Source: Pontibacter mucosus (GTDB taxonomy: Bacteria; Bacteroidota; Bacteroidia; Cytophagales; Hymenobacteraceae). From it: 64,000 nt of DNA. The stretch lies in NCBI RefSeq assembly GCF_003054055.1, contig NZ_QBKI01000004.1, positions 404,373-468,372 of the forward strand, written 5' to 3'. The notes below the pieces were generated by a model that had not been told where the DNA came from, made no database searches, and saw nothing but the letters and a program-made list of their open reading frames with translations. Positions within the stretch are counted from its first letter, which is position 1. Each line of letters starts with the position of its first letter. The translations under genes were made by a program, and so were the position numbers. This document shows, one piece after another, positions 54,115 to 62,669 of this stretch.

Positions 54115-55158
54115 TTACTCCGCTTGGTCGAACAGCCCGCCTGATACCACCTGTTGCGGCGGCACTTTGCCCAGGTGCCTGTAGGCTGCCTCGGTTGCCT
54201 CACGGCCGCGGGCGGTGCGCTTGATGTAGCCTTCCTGGATGAGGAACGGCTCGTATACTTCCTCGATGGTTTCGGCTTCCTCGCCGCAGGCCGTCGCGAT
54301 GGTGGAAATGCCCACCGGACCACCTTTATACTTGTCGATGATGCAGGAAAGGATGCGCTTGTCCATGTCGTCGAGGCCGTTGTGGTCCACGTCCAGGGCA
54401 GCCAGGGCAAAGCGCGCTATCTCCACATCAATGGTGCCGTCGCCTTTTACCTGGGCAAAGTCGCGAGTGCGGCGCAGCAGGTTGTTGGCAATACGCGGCG
54501 TACCGCGGCTACGGCGGGCAATCTCGAAGGCGGCATCGGCATGTATCGGCGCACCCAGCAAGGCAGACGAACGCTTTACAATGGAAGTGAGCAGTTCGGC
54601 ATCGTAGTACTCCAGGCGCGAGTTAATGCTGAAACGGGCACGCAGCGGCGCCGTGAGCAAACCGGAACGCGTGGTGGCGCCAATCAGCGTGAACGGGTTC
54701 AGGCTAATCTGCACAGAGCGCGCGTTCGGACCAGAGTCGAGCATGATGTCGATCTTATAGTCTTCCATGGCCGAGTACAGGTACTCCTCCACAATCGGGT
54801 TGAGGCGGTGGATTTCATCGATGAAAAGCACATCGTTGGCATCCAGGTTCGTCAGCAAGCCGGCCAAATCGCTTGGCTTGTCCAGCACCGGCCCGGAGGT
54901 CATTTTGATACCTGCGTCAAGTTCTGAGGCAATGATGTGCGAGAGCGTGGTTTTACCCAGACCTGGAGGTCCGTGCAGCAGCACGTGGTCCAGGGCCTCG
55001 CCACGGCGCTTGGCCGCCTGCACAAATATCTTCAGGTTCTCCACCACTTTGGCCTGGCCGGTAAAATCGGCGAAGCTGAGCGGGCGGAGTGCCTTGTCTA
55101 TATCGCGTTCGGCTGGCGTCATGTATTCATTTCCGCCAGTGAGATAATCTTCCCTCAT
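54115..55158 (-). CDS. ruvB: Holliday junction helicase subunit RuvB
   Basis: 347 residues. AAA+ motor of branch migration with RuvA. Walker [11 protein letters not shown] (near residues 64-73), Walker [19 protein letters not shown] sensor region, and the C-terminal winged-helix DNA-binding part ([17 protein letters not shown]). Complete and conserved. Confidence 0.97.
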   Translation of the reverse strand: MREDYLTGGNEYMTPAERDIDKALRPLSFADFTGQAKVVENLKIFVQAAKRRGEALDHVLLHGPPGLGKTTLSHIIASELDAGIKMTSGPVLDKPSDLAGLLTNLDANDVLFIDEIHRLNPIVEEYLYSAMEDYKIDIMLDSGPNARSVQISLNPFTLIGATTRSGLLTAPLRARFSINSRLEYYDAELLTSIVKRSSALLGAPIHADAAFEIARRSRGTPRIANNLLRRTRDFAQVKGDGTIDVEIARFALAALDVDHNGLDDMDKRILSCIIDKYKGGPVGISTIATACGEEAETIEEVYEPFLIQEGYIKRTARGREATEAAYRHLGKVPPQQVVSGGLFDQAE

Positions 55159-55373
55159 GTTATACTTTATACTTTAAATACAGGCTTATTTGCAGCACCT
55201 TATACTAACAGCCAGCCTGTATAATTGGCTCCATTTCTGCCTACTAATTTACGTAATTTTGCTAAATATTTTATACTGTCAAAGTATAAATCTAACCTCA
55301 TTAGCAAAACCTCTAATCCTTACCTAAACTCGTGCGGGCAATGTACCTTTCGGTGCCCTAAGTTACGCATTGC

Positions 55374-55868
55374 ATGTGCCCGATCCATCAGAAAATTACC
55401 AGCCACGCCTACTTCAGCCCCGGCGATGATTGTTTGAACGCCATCACCAGCGCCATGGACGAGGCGGAAAAGACGATAAAGATTTGCGTGTTCACGATCA
55501 GCGACGACCGCATTACGGAGGCTATTCTGCGGGCTTACCACCGTGGCATCAGTATAAAAATCATCACCGATAACCGGAAACTGCACGACACGGGCTCAGA
55601 CATCCGGGAGCTGGCCGTAAAGGGGCTGGACGTGCGCATCGACAAAACGCGCAGCCACATGCACCACAAGTTCGCTGTCTTCGACGAGGCCCGCGTACTG
55701 ACCGGCAGCTACAACTGGACCCGCAGCGCCGCCCTGCACAACCACGAAAACATCCTCGTCACCGACAACTTCACGATAGTGCAGGACTACAGCCGCGAGT
55801 TCGACCGCCTCTGGGAAAGTATGATGACGTATGTGCCGGGTAGAAAGTATAGGGAAGAGGACCAGTGA
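55374..55868 (+). CDS. Phospholipase D-like nuclease domain protein
   Basis: 164 residues with one HKD motif HMHHKFAVFDEARVLTGSYNW (split, near residues 95-114): His, Lys, Asp and the GS..N tail are present. Single-HKD PLD proteins such as Nuc act as dimers on DNA; others cleave phospholipids. Upstream frame is closed by a stop, so ATG 55374 is the start. Followed by the DUF559 cassette. Confidence 0.87.
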   Translation: MCPIHQKITSHAYFSPGDDCLNAITSAMDEAEKTIKICVFTISDDRITEAILRAYHRGISIKIITDNRKLHDTGSDIRELAVKGLDVRIDKTRSHMHHKFAVFDEARVLTGSYNWTRSAALHNHENILVTDNFTIVQDYSREFDRLWESMMTYVPGRKYREEDQ

Positions 55869-55969
55869 TTAAAGGGATGGGACCAGGATTTTTAAGATTG
55901 ATGGATTCTCAGGATTAGACGGAAACCTACCGCAAGTTTAGCGGTAGCGTAAAATAATGGTTTAGGAAC

Positions 55970-56424
55970 AATTCCCCTCCTCGGAGGGGTTAGGGGTGGG
56001 TCAATCGTTCACAGACAAAGATGAAACAGCAGATCATCCCCTACAAGCCATACTTGAAAGAGCTGGCCAAACAACTGCGCCAAAACAGTACGCTGTCTGA
56101 GGTTATACTTTGGAATGAACTAAAGAGCCACCAACTTCTTGGCTATGACTTCGACAGGCAAAAGCCCCTGGATAACTTCATAGTTGATTTTTATTGCAAA
56201 GAGCTGCTATTGGCCATTGAAGTAGATGGCGATAGCCACGACTATAGCCTTGAAGAGGATACCAAGCGACAGGCCGCTTTAGAAAAACTTGGAGTAAGAT
56301 TTCTGCGATTCTCTGATAAAGAGGTAAAACAAGAGCTAAGGAACGTGCTTCAAACCATTGAAACATGGATAAGAGCTAATCAGAAGCATAAAACCCACCC
56401 CTAACCCCTCCGAGGAGGGGAATT
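55970..56424 (+). mobile_element. DUF559 nuclease cassette flanked by 32-bp perfect inverted repeats
   Basis: Left repeat 55970-56001 (starts AATTCCCCTCCTCGGAGGGG) and right repeat 56393-56424 (ends CGAGGAGGGGAATT) are exact reverse complements over 32 bases. They enclose 391 bases holding only the DUF559 gene; its stop codon lies inside the right repeat. Related CCCCTCC...GGAGGGG units with AGGGGTGG occur in all four large islands. No target duplication is evident. Confidence 0.78.
56021..56404 (+). CDS. DUF559 (VSR-like) endonuclease-fold protein
   Basis: 127 residues. DUF559 is a PD-(D/E)XK/Vsr-like nuclease fold. Visible: LRQNSTLSEVILWNELKSHQLLGYDFDRQKPL (residues ~18-49), the acidic DFYCKELLLAIEVDGDSH (catalytic Asp/Glu region near 56-73) and ALEKLGVRFLRFSDKEV. 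Similar genes are repeated in Bacteroidota genomes. The position inside perfect inverted repeats suggests a mobile or repeat-linked role. Its molecular function is unproven. Confidence 0.85.
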   Translation: MKQQIIPYKPYLKELAKQLRQNSTLSEVILWNELKSHQLLGYDFDRQKPLDNFIVDFYCKELLLAIEVDGDSHDYSLEEDTKRQAALEKLGVRFLRFSDKEVKQELRNVLQTIETWIRANQKHKTHP

Positions 56425-56434
56425 AAAGGGGGCT

Positions 56435-56486
56435 ATGAAAGTATAAAAAGGCAGCCACTCCCGCAGCTGCCTTTTTATACTTTCAT
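56435..56486. terminator. Bidirectional terminator with long A/T stem
   Basis: A perfect 21-bp inverted repeat (56435-56455 and 56466-56486) with the core AAAAAGGCAGC / GCTGCCTTTTT and, outside it, GAAAGTATA / TATACTTTC. It serves the convergent DUF559 and acyl-CoA dehydrogenase transcripts and contains the iterated AAGTATA heptamer in its stem. Confidence 0.85.
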
Positions 56487-56524
56487 GGCCCTCCCCTGTT
56501 TTTAGGGGAGGGTTGGGAGGGGTT

Positions 56525-57703
56525 CTACTTGAACGCCGGAATCCCGGTAATATCCGCCCCTGTGATGAGCAGGTGGATGTCGTGGGTACCTTCGTAGGTG
56601 ATCACGGATTCCAGGTTCATCATGTGGCGCATGATCGGGTACTCGCCGGTGATGCCCATGCCGCCATGGATCTGGCGTGCCTCGCGGGCGATGTGCAGGG
56701 CCATGTCCACGCTGTTGCGCTTGGCCATGGAGATCTGCTGCGTGGTGGCTTTGCCATCGTTCATCAGCGTGCCCAGGCGCCACACCATCAGCTGTGCCTT
56801 GGTTATCTCGGTCAGCATTTCGGCCAGTTTCTTCTGCGTAAGCTGGAAGCCACCGATTGGCTTGTCGAACTGGATACGCTCCATGCTATACTTGCGGGCC
56901 GATTCGTAGCAATCAATGGCGGCACCCAGGGCTCCCCAGGAGATGCCGTATCGGGCCGAGTCGAGGCAGCCGAGCGGGCCGCGCAGGCCATCCACGTTTG
57001 GCAGCAGGTTTTCTTTCGGCACCTTCACGTTGTCGAACACGAGCTCGCCGGTGCAGCTGGCGCGCAGGCTCCACTTGTTGTGGATTTCCGGCGTAGTAAA
57101 GCCTTCCATGCCGCGCTCCACGATCAGGCCTTTGATGCGTCCTTCCTCGTTTTTAGCCCACACCACAGCCACCTGGCACTCGGGTGAGTTGGAGATCCAC
57201 ATCTTGGAGCCGTTGAGCAGGTAATGGTCGCCCATGTCTTTGATGTTGGTCATCATGCCGCCCGGGTTAGAGCCGAAGTCAGGTTCGGTCAGGCCGAAGC
57301 AGCCAAGCCACTCACCGCTGGCCAGCTTGGGCAGGTACTTTCTGCGCTGCTCCTCGGAGCCATACTTGTAGATGGGGTACATCACCAGCGAGCCCTGCAC
57401 TGAGGCTGTAGAGCGCATGCCGGAGTCGCCGCGCTCTATCTCCTGCATGATGATGCCGTAGCTGATGTAGTCGAGGCCACCGCCGCCATACTCGGTCGGG
57501 ATGGTCGGGCCAAAAGCGCCCACTTCCCCGAACTTCCTCACAATCTCGGACGGGAAGTGCGCGTCCTGCGCCCACTTTTCAATGTAAGGGGAAATCTCGC
57601 GCTTCACGAAGTCGCGCATGGTCTGGCGGATAAGCAGGTGCTCCTCCGTCAGCAGGTCGTCAATGTTATAGTAATCAGGGGCTCCTGATGATTCGTAAGC
57701 CAT
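56525..57703 (-). CDS. Acyl-CoA dehydrogenase, glutaryl-CoA dehydrogenase-like
   Basis: 392 residues, FAD enzyme. Motifs: GCFGLTEPDFGSNPGGM (residues ~134-150), the flavin/acyl-binding GYGGGG-like start, and near the end TYEGTHDIHLLITGADITGI where Glu of TYEG is the catalytic base as in glutaryl-CoA dehydrogenase. Substrate could be glutaryl-CoA or another short acyl-CoA; the position of the base supports the GCDH type. Single gene. Confidence 0.9.
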   Translation of the reverse strand: MAYESSGAPDYYNIDDLLTEEHLLIRQTMRDFVKREISPYIEKWAQDAHFPSEIVRKFGEVGAFGPTIPTEYGGGGLDYISYGIIMQEIERGDSGMRSTASVQGSLVMYPIYKYGSEEQRRKYLPKLASGEWLGCFGLTEPDFGSNPGGMMTNIKDMGDHYLLNGSKMWISNSPECQVAVVWAKNEEGRIKGLIVERGMEGFTTPEIHNKWSLRASCTGELVFDNVKVPKENLLPNVDGLRGPLGCLDSARYGISWGALGAAIDCYESARKYSMERIQFDKPIGGFQLTQKKLAEMLTEITKAQLMVWRLGTLMNDGKATTQQISMAKRNSVDMALHIAREARQIHGGMGITGEYPIMRHMMNLESVITYEGTHDIHLLITGADITGIPAFK

Positions 57704-57719
57704 AGTTTTGTTTTAAGGT

Positions 57720-58305
57720 TAAAGCGTTAGGGTATTATGCAAAGTTAAAATTTTAAGGATAACCTGTACCAGTGATTTAAAATGATTTGCCTGATTAGGT
57801 ATGATTCTCTGCCTGAGCCTTTAAACAGGGCTCAGATTACAAAGATTTGCAGTCTGAAAAGATAGGAAGAATTGTTATTGTAGTCCCATTTCATGCCGCA
57901 AGTTTAGCGACAGCGGTAACTTGTGGTTGCGATTGATGCCAGTTTCCTCGAACTGCTTCGGGACAGGTTAACTGGCTTTCTGTGCGGGCAGAAAAGTATA
58001 AATCAAGCGTCTCTCTATACTTCAATCAGCCATGATCAAAGTATAAAGTATAGCCAAAGTCCTTGTAACCTTGCTTTTTCAAAGCAAAGCAAGTTGCAAA
58101 CTTGCTGCCATGCGTAACCACAAGTTACGCTGTCGCTAAACTTGCGGCAGCAAGGATTTGTAGAGACGCAATACATTGCGTCTCCGGTATTGCAACTCAA
58201 CCCAGCGAGTCTGGAGACTCGCACACACCCTACGTCACCGGTAGGATACCGGCGCCAGTTTATTCACATTAATCCTGAGAATCCATAAATCCTAAAAATC
58301 CTAGT
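57720..58305. repeat. Repeat island before the TonB receptor
   Basis: About 590 bases without a gene. It holds a 33/34-bp inverted pair (57895-57928 and 58116-58148) flanking 187 bases, AAGTATAAAGTATAGCCAAAG, CAAGTTGCAAACTTG, a 22-bp hairpin beginning GAGACGCAAT (58163-58184), the palindrome CGAGTCTGGAGACTCG (58204-58219) and ATCCTAAAAATCCTAG. A shortened copy of the inverted unit lies at 55929-55950. Confidence 0.85.
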
Positions 58306-58307
58306 CA

Positions 58308-58340
58308 ATGAAAAAGCCCTACCAGACTGGCAGGGCTCCT
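58308..58340 (-). terminator. Terminator after the TonB-dependent receptor gene
   Basis: Near-perfect stem AGCCCTaCCAG / CTGGcAGGGCT, followed on the minus strand by TTTTTC. Confidence 0.75.
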
Positions 58341-58364
58341 TCACTAAAAGTATAGACTTATACT

Positions 58365-60782
58365 TTAAAACTTCACGCCCAGGGATAGGAGGAAGTTGCG
58401 GGTGGCTTGCGGGTAGTAGTAGTTGTAGTCGTAGCGGTTACTGTCGCCCGTGTACTGCTCGCTCCAGGTATAGCCGTTGGCCACATACTCCTTGTTGAAG
58501 AGGTTGTTTACCAGCAGCGCCAGCTCTACTTCCCGCATAAACGACGGCTTGAACGTATAGCGCAGGCGCAGGTCGGCTACCTGGTAGGCATCAATTTTTC
58601 GCTCCTCAGAGGCTGTGTTGTCGAGGTACTGCTTGCCAACGGTTTTGTAAAGTATAGCCGCCCGGAAACCCTTTATTGGCTGCACCTCCAGCTTATGCGC
58701 CGACACCACCGCCGGCGAGAAAGAGATGTCTGTCTCTTTGTAGTTGGTTTCCACCACATCCTCCACGTTGTAGTCGGCATCATACACATACAGGTGCTCG
58801 GTGTAGTTGCGGATCTTGTTTCGGCTGAAGGTCACGTTGGAGCTCAGTTCCACCACATCGTTAAAGTTGACCATACCCGCCAATTCTACGCCTGCGCGGT
58901 AGCTGTCTTTGATGTTGGTGCGCAGCGGCGAGCCCACGTCGTTCAGCTGTCCGGTCAGCACGAGCTGGTTGTCGTAGTCCATGTAGTAGACGTTGGCATC
59001 CAAAGTATAGCGGGTGCTTTGCCTGTTGCCACGCAGGCGGTAACCAGCCTCCAGGTTGTAGAGCGTTTCAGCCTTCGGGTCGGCGGCGCCCGCCTGCGTG
59101 TTCTGCGGCTTATCGGTAAAGTCGGAGCGGGTAGGCTCGCGGTTACCCACAGCATAAGAGGCATAGGCGGTCTGCCCCTCGGCAATCTGGTAAGTAACGC
59201 CAGCTTTCGGGTTCAGGAAGCTGAAGTCCACGTCCTGCGTCACGTCGCGGTTATCATCGTCCACGCCGTCTATACTGTAAGCAATAGTGCGGTACTGCAG
59301 ATCTCCGAACACGCCCAAGCGCTCGGTGAGCTGGTAATTGACCTTACCGAAGATGTTGAAGTCCGTCTTCAGGGCCTTGTTGAAGTAGTAACGATGCCCC
59401 AGCTCACTGTCGGAGGCGTAGCGGGCCCAGATTACCTCGCCAAAATGGTCTCCATCATACTTGTTCCAGGCACCGCCCAGGGTAGCGTTCAATTTGCCGG
59501 CCACATCGGTATAGTTCAGGGCATAGGTAGCGCCGTAGAAATAGTTGTCGAGCCACTTCTGGCGAATCAGGTCGGAGCGGCTGATGGTGGTATCGCCCAG
59601 CACCACCGGTGCGATGCCGTAGTTAGCCAGTTTCTGGTTGTTCTTATACTGCTCGTAGTAGCCCCGACCACGGGTAAAGTGGAAGGCACCGCCCAGGTTC
59701 AGGCGCGGCAGCAGGTCCTTGGAGTAGTGCAACTGGTAGTGGTCCTGCTGGTAGTTGTCGGTTTCGTTCTCGTACGTAAGGGAGTTGTAGGTGCGGTCCG
59801 TCTCCAGTTTCTCCTCCGGCACGCCGTTCCAAGCCTGGTAGGTTTTCTCCCTGCCCGAGAAAGTCACGAACTTGAACATGCCCGTTTTGCCATGGTAGCC
59901 CGCCGCCAGGTAGTAAGACTTCAAATCAGAGAAGGCGCGGTCGATGTAGCCATCGGAGGAAACCTTGGACAGGCGCCCATCAATGGTAAACTTATCGTTG
60001 AGCAGGCCCGAGCCGAAGGAAACCGAGTGACGCCAGGTGTTATAAGAGCCAAAGGAATTCACGGCCTCGGCATAGGCTTCGCGGTTTACGCCGATGGTGC
60101 GGATGTTCATACTTGCCCCGAAGGCGCCGGCGCCGTTGGTAGAGGTGCCTACGCCGCGTTGCACCTGCACATCCTCGATAGAAGAGGCCAGGTCGGGCAT
60201 GTTCACAAAGAAAGTGCCGTGGCTTTCGGAGTCATTTACCGGGATGCCGTTCACCGTCACGTTAATGCGCGTGATGTCGGAGCCCCGGATGCGGATGCCC
60301 GTGTAGCCCACGCCTGCGCCGGCGTCAGAAGTGACCACCACCGAGGGCGTCTGCTCCAGCAGGTAAGGCAAATCCTGGCCGAAGTTGCGATCGGCAATCT
60401 CCTGCTTGCTTACGTTGGTAAACGTGGTGCCTGTCTTATCACTCGCCCGCGTGGCCGACACCACCACCTCGCCGGTTTGCAGGGCCTGTGGGCGCAGCGC
60501 TACCTGCACCGGCTCATTCTGCGGCAGATTTATACTTGCCTGCCCCTGCTCGTAGCCAATGTAGGTTATTTTTAACGTATAAGCCCCCGTACCAAGATTA
60601 GGGAAAGAGAATTCTCCGCCGTTTCCGGTGGCGGTGGCCGTGTTAGACTCTACCAGTACTACTGTAGCACCGGGCAGACCTTTGCCTGTGGCGGCATCGG
60701 TTACACGCCCGTTCAGGGCATGCTGCGCCAGCAGTTGCAGTGGCAACAGCGTCACCGCCAATGCCATCAAAAAGCTTTTCAT
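58365..60782 (-). CDS. TonB-dependent outer-membrane receptor, TPP-riboswitch controlled
   Basis: 805 residues from ATG 60782 (a longer upstream start adds a non-signal extension). Signal peptide MKSFLMALAVTLLPLQLLAQ, a CarboxypepD_reg-like N-terminal domain (GRVTDAATGKGLPGATVVL), plug domain (DLPYLLEQTPSVVVTSDAGAGVGYTGIRIRGSD, near 140-172) and a 22-strand beta-barrel ending ...FLLSLGVKF. A TPP riboswitch lies directly before it, so it probably imports thiamine or a thiamine precursor, as OMR1-type receptors in other Bacteroidota. The evidence for the ligand is the riboswitch, not the barrel. Confidence 0.88.
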   Translation of the reverse strand: MKSFLMALAVTLLPLQLLAQHALNGRVTDAATGKGLPGATVVLVESNTATATGNGGEFSFPNLGTGAYTLKITYIGYEQGQASINLPQNEPVQVALRPQALQTGEVVVSATRASDKTGTTFTNVSKQEIADRNFGQDLPYLLEQTPSVVVTSDAGAGVGYTGIRIRGSDITRINVTVNGIPVNDSESHGTFFVNMPDLASSIEDVQVQRGVGTSTNGAGAFGASMNIRTIGVNREAYAEAVNSFGSYNTWRHSVSFGSGLLNDKFTIDGRLSKVSSDGYIDRAFSDLKSYYLAAGYHGKTGMFKFVTFSGREKTYQAWNGVPEEKLETDRTYNSLTYENETDNYQQDHYQLHYSKDLLPRLNLGGAFHFTRGRGYYEQYKNNQKLANYGIAPVVLGDTTISRSDLIRQKWLDNYFYGATYALNYTDVAGKLNATLGGAWNKYDGDHFGEVIWARYASDSELGHRYYFNKALKTDFNIFGKVNYQLTERLGVFGDLQYRTIAYSIDGVDDDNRDVTQDVDFSFLNPKAGVTYQIAEGQTAYASYAVGNREPTRSDFTDKPQNTQAGAADPKAETLYNLEAGYRLRGNRQSTRYTLDANVYYMDYDNQLVLTGQLNDVGSPLRTNIKDSYRAGVELAGMVNFNDVVELSSNVTFSRNKIRNYTEHLYVYDADYNVEDVVETNYKETDISFSPAVVSAHKLEVQPIKGFRAAILYKTVGKQYLDNTASEERKIDAYQVADLRLRYTFKPSFMREVELALLVNNLFNKEYVANGYTWSEQYTGDSNRYDYNYYYPQATRNFLLSLGVKF

Positions 60783-60849
60783 TTGATTGGAAAAAGAAAA
60801 ATGGTGAAACATACAGGCATGCCAGGGGTAGGCATCCTGCTACATTTGT

Positions 60850-60942
60850 TTCCCGAACCTCTCCCTTCGCCGGCATTACCCGGATCAGGTTCAATGGGTA
60901 TGATCTCAGCCCGTTTTATTGGGGCACCCCTGAGTACAGGCA
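60850..60942 (-). promoter_or_regulatory. Thiamine pyrophosphate (TPP/THI) riboswitch
   Basis: Reading on the minus strand: GGGGTGCCCC (60921-60930), then CTGAGA (60903-60908), ACCC (60896-60899), GAACCTGATC (60883-60892), CCGGGTAATGCCGGCG (60867-60882) and AAGGGA (60861-60866). This is the canonical conserved core of the TPP aptamer. It lies about 70 bases before the TonB receptor gene and would shut it off when TPP is high. Confidence 0.93.
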
Positions 60943-61168
60943 AAGGTACGGCTCTTTCTGATCTAAACCAAAAATGGGTAGTTTATACTTTTATCCCGCC
61001 ATAACACAAGCTTTACTTGCCTGCTAAATTTTGCCTCTGGCAGATAACCACTTAGCCCAAAAGTACGTTCTAAAGCATAATGAGGCACGATAGTTTTTAC
61101 TGCTTATAAGTAAGACGTTTGCTGTGCAGAGAGATCAGCAGAAGTTGAAAAATAAAAAGTGAACCGCG

Positions 61169-61417
61169 ATGATGATCAGCATATTGTACACAGTAGCACT
61201 GTTAACCATACTGGCATATTATGCCTTTTCTCCACGTACTAAATTCAACCGCCCCCCATCTACCGACAACGACGATGACGGAGGCGAGCCTTTAGGTGAT
61301 GACCTGCCGGACCTGGACCTTCCTCCAGGCATTTCGCTTCCTGTAAACGACTTCGAACCGAGGTATGACATCAGGAAGATAAACGTTCCGAAGTTTCCGG
61401 AACCATCCTTGCACTGA
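61169..61417 (+). CDS. Small membrane-anchored hypothetical protein with acidic tail
   Basis: 82 residues: one N-terminal helix (ISILYTVALLTILAYYAF), then an acidic/proline-rich stretch (STDNDDDGGEPLGDDLPDLDLPPG) and a basic/aromatic end. No family recognised. A strong terminator follows, supporting it as a real gene. Resembles in general layout the MetS-like peptide at 27051, which is probably coincidental. Confidence 0.65.
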   Translation: MMISILYTVALLTILAYYAFSPRTKFNRPPSTDNDDDGGEPLGDDLPDLDLPPGISLPVNDFEPRYDIRKINVPKFPEPSLH

Positions 61418-61430
61418 GAATGCTGCAAGC

Positions 61431-61470
61431 AAAAAGCCCCGCCACGTTCGAGACATGGCGGGGCTTTTTG
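61431..61470 (+). terminator. Terminator after the small membrane protein
   Basis: Perfect stem AAAAAGCCCCGCCA / TGGCGGGGCTTTTT with loop and T-run. Confidence 0.92.
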
Positions 61471-61477
61471 ATTTTAG

Positions 61478-61700
61478 AGAGCTCGAAAGTTAGAGAGTTT
61501 GGGAGTTTAGGAGTTGAGGAGTTGAGGAGTTAGAAAGTTAGAATGTTAAAAAGTTAGAAAGTTTGGGAGTTGCCCGGCCTAGGAACGTTTCATTCTATTT
61601 TTAATGCTTTTGATTTTTTGTCATTCTGTAAGGAACTTGCTTAGAGATATTCTAACCCAGTACAAATCGCTACCAAGATCCTTTCAGGATGACATATTGA
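61478..61700. repeat. GAGTTAG microrepeats and a TGTCAT hairpin element
   Basis: 61478-61575 repeats GAGTTAG, AAGTTAGAA and GGGAGTT like 15688-15800. Then an element at 61619-61694 begins TGTCATTCTG and ends CAGGATGACA (arms match 9 of 10), with AGATCC and TCTAACCC inside; it resembles the 70-bp hairpins in outline. The rest of the space up to 61782 shows nothing recognisable. Confidence 0.75.
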
Positions 61701-61782
61701 TGCGAATGAAACGGCTTACCCTAGACTCCTCCAAAACAGTTGAGGCAGCTTAGCACCCAAAATCTAACAACGAATAACGACC

Positions 61783-62658
61783 CTACAGCACTGTGATGGT
61801 ATAGGTGCGGGCGAAGCTCTGCTCCGGGGCCAGCTGGTTGATGCCTTCCTTCTCGGTGATGTCGCCGCTCTCGCCAACCCTGCCGGCTATGCCGCACCAG
61901 GGCTCGATGCACACGTAGCGCGGGTGCTCCGGCTTGCCCCAGATGCCCAGGTACGGGAAGCCCTCAAACTCCACCTCCACGCGGCGTGCGTTCTTATGGC
62001 TACCCAGCACCAGCTTCTCCGACTGCACCTCCTTAAACACCAGCGCGTCTTTGTAGAAGTAGCTGCTCTTCAGCGGCAGCACGCGCTCCTGCTCCATGAC
62101 AGATTCTGTGTCGCCGTTCTGCAGGCCATCCTCGCTCAGCAGGTAGCGGTGCAGCGTTTCCTCCTTCTCAAACTCGATGAAGTAGTCCTCATACCTTTCG
62201 TTGGGGTAAAGGGGCACGTTAAAGCCCGGATGAGCGCCAATAGAAAAGTATAAAGCCTGACCGCCGGTATTGGCCACGTGGTAGGTTACCGAGAGTTTGT
62301 TCCACTCCAGCGTATAGGCCACCAGCAACCTGAACGCAAACGGGTACTGCTGCAGTGTCTCCTCATCCTCCGTCAGCTGGAAAACGAGTTTGTCGTGCTG
62401 CTCCTCTACCACTTCAAACTCCTTGCGGCGGGCAAAGCCGTGGCGCTTCATGTCATACTGCTGCCCTTCGAAAGTATACTGCTGCCCCGGCAGCTCCCCC
62501 ACAATCGGGAAGAGGTTGGGCGCGTGGCCGGTCCATACCTGCGGGTCGGCCTGCCAGATAAACTCCAGGTTTTCGTCTTTCTTGATGAAGTGGTGCAGCT
62601 CGGCGCCCAGTGTGTCGATGCCCACCTTATAGTTGTCGTTCTCGAGGAAGTATAGCAT
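61783..62658 (-). CDS. Aldose 1-epimerase family protein (LacX-like)
   Basis: 291 residues from ATG 62658. Galactose mutarotase-like fold: FIWQADPQVWTGHAPNLFPIVG (substrate loop), IGAHPGFNVPL with the catalytic His, and WGKPEHPRYVCIEPWCGIAGR with the catalytic Glu. Interconverts alpha and beta hexoses or acts on a related sugar. It follows the NadR-like kinase after an 11-base gap on the same strand, so both are cotranscribed. Confidence 0.87.
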   Translation of the reverse strand: MLYFLENDNYKVGIDTLGAELHHFIKKDENLEFIWQADPQVWTGHAPNLFPIVGELPGQQYTFEGQQYDMKRHGFARRKEFEVVEEQHDKLVFQLTEDEETLQQYPFAFRLLVAYTLEWNKLSVTYHVANTGGQALYFSIGAHPGFNVPLYPNERYEDYFIEFEKEETLHRYLLSEDGLQNGDTESVMEQERVLPLKSSYFYKDALVFKEVQSEKLVLGSHKNARRVEVEFEGFPYLGIWGKPEHPRYVCIEPWCGIAGRVGESGDITEKEGINQLAPEQSFARTYTITVL

Positions 62659-62669
62659 GTTCTCTTTGT

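Noticed and set aside
58407..60575. 722-codon open frame on the plus strand opposite the TonB receptor
   Set aside because: It mirrors the codon bias of the receptor gene; no start signal, no family resemblance, and Val/His-rich nonsense composition.
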